Shown: piece after piece, positions 60,382 through 64,000 of the stretch | How positions within the stretch are numbered: position 1 is the first letter of the stretch | Layout of the letters: the number at the start of each line of letters is the position of its first letter | Assembly: GCA_963630555.1 (NCBI GenBank) | Contig: CAVGND010000007.1 | Span: forward strand, 1 to 64,000 | Reading direction: 5' to 3' | DNA: 64,000 bases | Source: CAVALG01 sp963630555 | GTDB taxonomy: Bacteria > Bacillota > Clostridia > Oscillospirales > Acutalibacteraceae | Translations under genes and position numbers: made by a program | Notes under the pieces: generated by a model | Database searches by the model: none | The model's input: the letters and a program-made list of their open reading frames with translations, nothing else | What the model was told of the DNA's origin: nothing

Positions 60382-60654
60382 ATGCTTAAAGGAGTAAACC
60401 GAAGAATAATAGAAATCAACAATACAGAAAGCAAATATTTTGAAAAGGCCATTGTATTTGTAAAACCGAACTTCAACGATCTGGATAAAAGCGTGCTTGA
60501 GCGGGAAGCCGACGGTTATGTAAGGCTGCTTTACAGCGGCGGCGCAGGATTTCTGCGGCGCGAAGCACACAAAAAGAAAATTCGGAAAACAATGTTTTTT
60601 ATTTCTGCGGTAATTGCTGCGGCTGCCGTTACCGCAATATTATTATTTGTATAG
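60382..60654 (+). CDS. Small tail-anchored protein of unknown function
   Basis: 90 residues: a polar N-terminal part (GVNRRIIEINNTESKYFEKAIVFVKP, EREADGYVRLLYSGG), a basic stretch (RREAHKKKIRK, about 63-73) and a single C-terminal membrane helix (MFFISAVIAAAAVTAILLFV), so it probably faces the cytoplasm. GGAGG lies 8 bases before the ATG at 60382; an upstream frame extension to 60211 is rejected. No family recognised. It lies between nrdD (divergent) and a phosphatase gene. Confidence 0.72.
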   Translation: MLKGVNRRIIEINNTESKYFEKAIVFVKPNFNDLDKSVLEREADGYVRLLYSGGAGFLRREAHKKKIRKTMFFISAVIAAAAVTAILLFV

Positions 60655-60656
60655 TA

Positions 60657-60685
60657 TTGACACTGCATCCCCGTTGAAATATAAT
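60657..60685 (+). promoter_or_regulatory. Promoter of the histidine phosphatase gene
   Basis: TTGACA (60657-60662), 17 bases, TATAAT (60680-60685); it begins 2 bases after the preceding stop codon. Confidence 0.85.
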
Positions 60686-60719
60686 CATTTTGAGATGATA
60701 TACAACAGAGGGGATATAA

Positions 60720-61361
60720 ATGACAAAACTGATAATTGTACGGCACGGACAGAGCGAGGGGAATCTGCTGCATCGTTTTGCGGGGCAGACCGATGTTCCG
60801 CTTACTGAACTTGGCAAAAAACAGGCCGAAAAAGTTACGGAATATCTTAAAAACGAACAAATCGACCTTGTTATTTCAAGCGACCTTAAAAGGGCATACG
60901 ACACGGTTGCGCCGTCTGCCGAAATTCGCGGCATGACCGTTATACCGGACAAAAATCTGAGGGAAATAAACGTCGGCAAATGGGAATACCTGACCTATGA
61001 CGAAATAGAGCGAAATTACGGCGAACAGTGGCGGCTTTGGAAAGAAGATATGAGCAAATGCGAACCGGAGGGCGGTGAATCGCTTGCCGATATGAAAAAC
61101 CGCATTGTGAATGAGATAAATAAAATTACATTGAAAAATGACGGAAAAACGGTGCTTATAGGCACCCACGCAACGCCCATAAGAATTATGGAAACGGTAT
61201 GGAAACATATGCCGTTTGAAGCAATACGCGACCTTGAATGGGTAAAAAACGCCTCGGTCACACAGGTTAATTACAGTCCCGATGGGGCATTTGAACTTAT
61301 TTCTTTCGGCAGATATGATTTTCAAGGTGAATTGGCAACCGGTTTTCCAAAAAATATATAG
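60720..61361 (+). CDS. Histidine phosphatase family protein (PhoE/CobC-like)
   Basis: 213 residues of the phosphoglycerate-mutase-like fold. Seen: phospho-acceptor His9 in IVRHGQSEGNLLHRFAGQTDVPLTELG, second-site SSDLKRAYDT, catalytic Glu near REINVGKWE, and the second His in VLIGTHATPIR. Such enzymes are usually phosphatases; PhoE, CobC and GpmB-like roles cannot be separated from sequence. GAGGGG before the ATG. Followed by a terminator. Confidence 0.88.
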   Translation: MTKLIIVRHGQSEGNLLHRFAGQTDVPLTELGKKQAEKVTEYLKNEQIDLVISSDLKRAYDTVAPSAEIRGMTVIPDKNLREINVGKWEYLTYDEIERNYGEQWRLWKEDMSKCEPEGGESLADMKNRIVNEINKITLKNDGKTVLIGTHATPIRIMETVWKHMPFEAIRDLEWVKNASVTQVNYSPDGAFELISFGRYDFQGELATGFPKNI

Positions 61362-61392
61362 TTTCCGATTTATCACCGCTTGCCTTAACGGC

Positions 61393-61432
61393 AAAATCCG
61401 CGGCTTAAGCAAAGCCGCGGATTTTATTTTTT
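61393..61432 (+). terminator. Terminator after the phosphatase gene
   Basis: AAAATCCGCGGCTT (61393-61406) and AAGCCGCGGATTTT (61412-61425) are exact 14-base reverse complements followed by a T-run; it can also serve the convergent protease gene. Confidence 0.92.
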
Positions 61433-61456
61433 TATATCTGCATTTTCACAATAAAT

Positions 61457-62986
61457 TTATTCTCCTGCCGGGAAATTGAATTCCGAATTTTCGCTTTTGT
61501 TCTCGGAACCGTCCGAACTATCCTGCGAATCGGAAGTGCTTGAATCCGAACTGCTTGAATCGGGAGTATCAACAGCGTAATAACTTGACGACCCCTTATC
61601 TTCGATAAGTTGAACATTATAAACGGATGATGTTTTTGTTTCGGTGCTGTAAACCGTAAGAACCAATGTATCCCCTGCCCCGGAATTTTCTATTAAATCA
61701 AGCATAATACTGCTGTCGGTTATTTCTTTATCATTGACATGGGTAATTATGTCACCCTCTTTTATGCCGTGTTTTGAAAGCGTACTGTCGGACGAAATGC
61801 TGGCCACATAAAGTCCAACAGGCAAATCTTTAAGTTCGGATTTCATTTTATCAATAACCGTATAGGTAATACCGAGTTTTGCCCTGCCTTTAACATAACC
61901 GTCGCTTATTAAAAGGTCAACAACATTCTTAACGGTAGTTGAAGGGATTGCAAACCCGATGCCCTCAACATTATCTTCAGCCAACTTGGCAGACGTTATA
62001 CCGACAACCTGAGAATATGTGTTTACAAGTGCACCGCCGGAACTGCCGGGATTTATGGCAGCGTCGGTCTGAATAAACTTGGTGGAATACGAAGTTGTAG
62101 TCGAAGCACGCGAGTTAAGCGATGAAACTACACCTTTTGTGAAAGACGGCGTGGTGTTGAGCGAAACTCCCGGATACCCTACCGCGGCAACCGTTTCACC
62201 AATCTGCAATTCCTCGGAGTTTCCGAAGGTTGCCGCTTTTAGGCCTGTCGCTTTTATTTTAAGAACAGCAAGGTCGCTCCTTGTATCACCTGCGATATAT
62301 TCGGCGTCATATTCCGTTCCGTCATACAAACGAACAATAAACTTCGGCGACGCAATTTTTGAATATATATGATCGTTGGTAACAATATAACCGTCGGATG
62401 TGTATATTACCCCGCTTGCTATTGTTGCGTTTTTGGCATTGTAAACCTTTATTGAAACTACCGAAGAAACAGTGTTGTTATAAACCGTTTGGATATCCTC
62501 TTCCTTTGAATCGGATTTTGACGCAAGTCCTGCGGTTTTAGTCGATTTGGAATTACCGAAATTTTTACCGAAAACAAATCCGCCCGCAAGGCAAAGCACG
62601 CAAAGCATAAGTACCGCTAAAATAATCGCAAATATTTTTGTGCCGCGCTTTACGCCGGAATCTTCGGGCTCTGCCGCGGGAATTTCGGGTATCAGTAAAG
62701 CGTCGGGGGTGTTGTGATATTCAAATCCGGCACCTCTGTAAGCATCCGTATCACAGTCGTTTTCCAAAACGTCTTCCGGGGCTGCAGCCGAATCGGCTTC
62801 TGCTTCACCTGCATTATCTGACATAATTTCATCGGGCAAGCCGCCGTTTTTACTGTTCTCCGCCCCGTATTGCGGCTCAGAAACGGAGTCGGCACATTCG
62901 TTAACGGTTTCGGGATCTAAAGATTCGCCGACATCACCGTCGGTATTTTCACCGTTCAGAATATCTTTGTTATAATCGTTATTCAT
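61457..62986 (-). CDS. HtrA/DegP-like membrane serine protease
   Basis: 509 residues. Seen: an acidic cytoplasmic N-terminal region of about 130 residues, one membrane segment (IFAIILAVLMLCVLCLAGGFVFG), trypsin-like domain with His (VTNDHIYSK), Asp (RSDLAVLKI) and Ser (INPGSSGGALVNTY), a C-terminal PDZ domain (GIKEGDIITHVNDKEI) and a Ser/Asp-rich tail. This is the HtrA layout of Gram-positive quality-control proteases. GAGGAG selects the ATG at 62986. It starts 25 bases after the sensor kinase stop, so kinase and protease are likely co-transcribed. Confidence 0.92.
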   Translation of the reverse strand: MNNDYNKDILNGENTDGDVGESLDPETVNECADSVSEPQYGAENSKNGGLPDEIMSDNAGEAEADSAAAPEDVLENDCDTDAYRGAGFEYHNTPDALLIPEIPAAEPEDSGVKRGTKIFAIILAVLMLCVLCLAGGFVFGKNFGNSKSTKTAGLASKSDSKEEDIQTVYNNTVSSVVSIKVYNAKNATIASGVIYTSDGYIVTNDHIYSKIASPKFIVRLYDGTEYDAEYIAGDTRSDLAVLKIKATGLKAATFGNSEELQIGETVAAVGYPGVSLNTTPSFTKGVVSSLNSRASTTTSYSTKFIQTDAAINPGSSGGALVNTYSQVVGITSAKLAEDNVEGIGFAIPSTTVKNVVDLLISDGYVKGRAKLGITYTVIDKMKSELKDLPVGLYVASISSDSTLSKHGIKEGDIITHVNDKEITDSSIMLDLIENSGAGDTLVLTVYSTETKTSSVYNVQLIEDKGSSSYYAVDTPDSSSSDSSTSDSQDSSDGSENKSENSEFNFPAGE

Positions 62987-63011
62987 AAACACTTCTCCTC
63001 TTTGTATAGAT

Positions 63012-64000
63012 TTAATCGGCGATTTCGGGCAGCGACAAGTCAAATTCGGTATATTCACCGGGTTTACTGCGGACGGTTACGCTGCCACCGTGAATATCGA
63101 CAATGGTTTTTACTATATAAAGTCCCAATCCGGTGCTGTTTTTATTTGCGGAGCGGGATTTATCCACTTTATAAAATCTGTCAAAAACATACTTTAGTTC
63201 GGATTCCGGTATACCCTCACCGCTGTTTCGTATTTTAACCACAGCGTCGGTATCGGTCTTTGCGATCATAAACCTGATATATCCGTCCCGTCCGGCGAAT
63301 TTTATGGCGTTATCAATAAGATTATAGAACACCTGTTGCAACAGATCCGGGTCTGCCGACACTTTTACCGGCTCGCAATTTTCCAAACCCTGAATTGACA
63401 GTCCGTTTTCCGATATGCGCTGCTCCTGCGAAAGCAGCGTTTTTCCCATCAGTTCTACCAAATCCACCGTCTGGCGGTTTATCTTCATTTCGCCCGATTC
63501 AAGCTGCGCTAAGCAAAGCATTGAGCGCACAAGGCGCGAAAGCCTTTTTACCTCGCTTGAAACTATCTGTAAATAGTGTTCCTGCTTTTCGGGCGGCACC
63601 GTCCCGTCAATTATACCGTCAATAAATCCTGCTATTGTTGTCATCGGGGTTTTAAGTTCGTGCGATACGTTGGCAACGAAACTGCGGCGCGTACTTTCAA
63701 GTTTAACAAGAGAATCGGTCATACGGTTAAATGAAACCGCCATCTCACCTATTTCATCGCTCCCTGTTACCGGTATGCGCATCGAGAAATCCCCCGTAGC
63801 CATTTTTTTGGAAGCGTCCGACATCATACGCAGCGGCTTTGTTATGCGGTATGTTGTTGCATAAATAATAATGAACATTATTATAAGCGGAATTATGGAA
63901 CAGATTACAAATATTTTAACTATTTGCGTCAGGAACTCCGCCAACAGCGAGGCAGGAAGCGAAGCAAATACATAACCGTTTAGTTTCCCGCTGCTTGCTT
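63012..64000 (-). CDS. Sensor histidine kinase, 5' part cut by the window edge
   Basis: The frame stays open to the right edge (upstream residues GKLNGYVFAS look like the end of an extracellular sensor), so this is a partial gene. Seen: second membrane segment (about IFVICSIIPLIIMFIII), HAMP (RITKPLRMMSDASKKMATGDFSMRIP), HisKA with NVSHELKTPMTTIAG, N-box NLIDNAIKFAG, and NSTGLGLYIVKTIVDIHGG. A partner regulator would be expected beyond the edge. The HtrA-like gene follows 25 bases downstream, pointing to envelope stress. Confidence 0.9.
   Translation of the reverse strand, partial: ASSGKLNGYVFASLPASLLAEFLTQIVKIFVICSIIPLIIMFIIIYATTYRITKPLRMMSDASKKMATGDFSMRIPVTGSDEIGEMAVSFNRMTDSLVKLESTRRSFVANVSHELKTPMTTIAGFIDGIIDGTVPPEKQEHYLQIVSSEVKRLSRLVRSMLCLAQLESGEMKINRQTVDLVELMGKTLLSQEQRISENGLSIQGLENCEPVKVSADPDLLQQVFYNLIDNAIKFAGRDGYIRFMIAKTDTDAVVKIRNSGEGIPESELKYVFDRFYKVDKSRSANKNSTGLGLYIVKTIVDIHGGSVTVRSKPGEYTEFDLSLPEIAD

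Noticed and set aside
1..64000. CRISPR array, insertion sequences, prophage, rRNA or tRNA genes
   Set aside because: No repeat-spacer pattern, transposase, integrase, phage structural gene or tRNA/rRNA signature was seen on either strand.

Overview
The window looks like chromosomal DNA of an anaerobic, endospore-forming member of the class Clostridia. The evidence is an intact sigK, spoIVB and a ymxH gene next to a sigG remnant; the anaerobic ribonucleotide reductase pair nrdD-nrdG; a tryptophan T-box; a Firmicutes-type 6S RNA; strong AGGAGG-type ribosome sites; and many TTGACA-17-TATAAT promoters. Placement near Oscillospirales/Ruminococcaceae is inference from gene style only. I saw no tRNA or rRNA genes, CRISPR array, insertion sequence or prophage. 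Most of the window is housekeeping core genome.

Layout, 1-32 kb. mtaB and sigK diverge at the left edge. A leftward operon asd-dapA-dapB-citrate synthase-ttcA (lysine/dipicolinate precursors plus a citrate synthase and a tRNA thiolase) runs from a clear promoter at 7.2 kb. queA-tgt-yajC and a small membrane protein run right. A leftward ABC transporter (ligand-binding lipoprotein, permease, ATPase) is preceded by a T-box whose specifier reads TGG (Trp) and then by an 18-codon open frame, as expected for a trpXYZ importer. Next come a VanR/VanS-like pair with an amidase, then spoIVB, ymxH and a 5'-truncated sigG, a Ca2+-type P-ATPase, a small membrane protein, lgt, an alpha/beta hydrolase with an early stop codon, ylxM-ffh-rpsP-khpA, an ATP-grasp gene, a zinc-ribbon membrane protein, phoP-phoR with PhoP-like boxes, and an MscS channel.

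Layout, 32-64 kb. dusB; a large CapD/PglF-type nucleotide-sugar dehydratase; a TetR regulator behind a long, apparently folded leader; rplM-rpsI; the lower hexuronate pathway uxuA-uxuB-kdgA-kdgK; a DUF1275 protein; two peptidases (pepD, pepP-like); a complete opp-type oligopeptide importer; 6S RNA and a DUF1292 gene; a polar amino-acid ABC importer; a GH31 glycosidase; nrdD-nrdG-dut; a small tail-anchored protein; a histidine phosphatase; an HtrA-like protease; and a sensor kinase cut by the right edge.

The peptidases lie directly upstream of the peptide importer, and together with the tryptophan and amino-acid importers they fit peptide and amino-acid scavenging. The most unusual points are the sigG gene missing its first ~100 codons exactly where spoIIGA/sigE would normally lie, the T-box followed by a short peptide frame ahead of the tryptophan transporter, the closed multi-helix leader before the TetR gene, and terminators that overlap the next gene's promoter or ribosome site.
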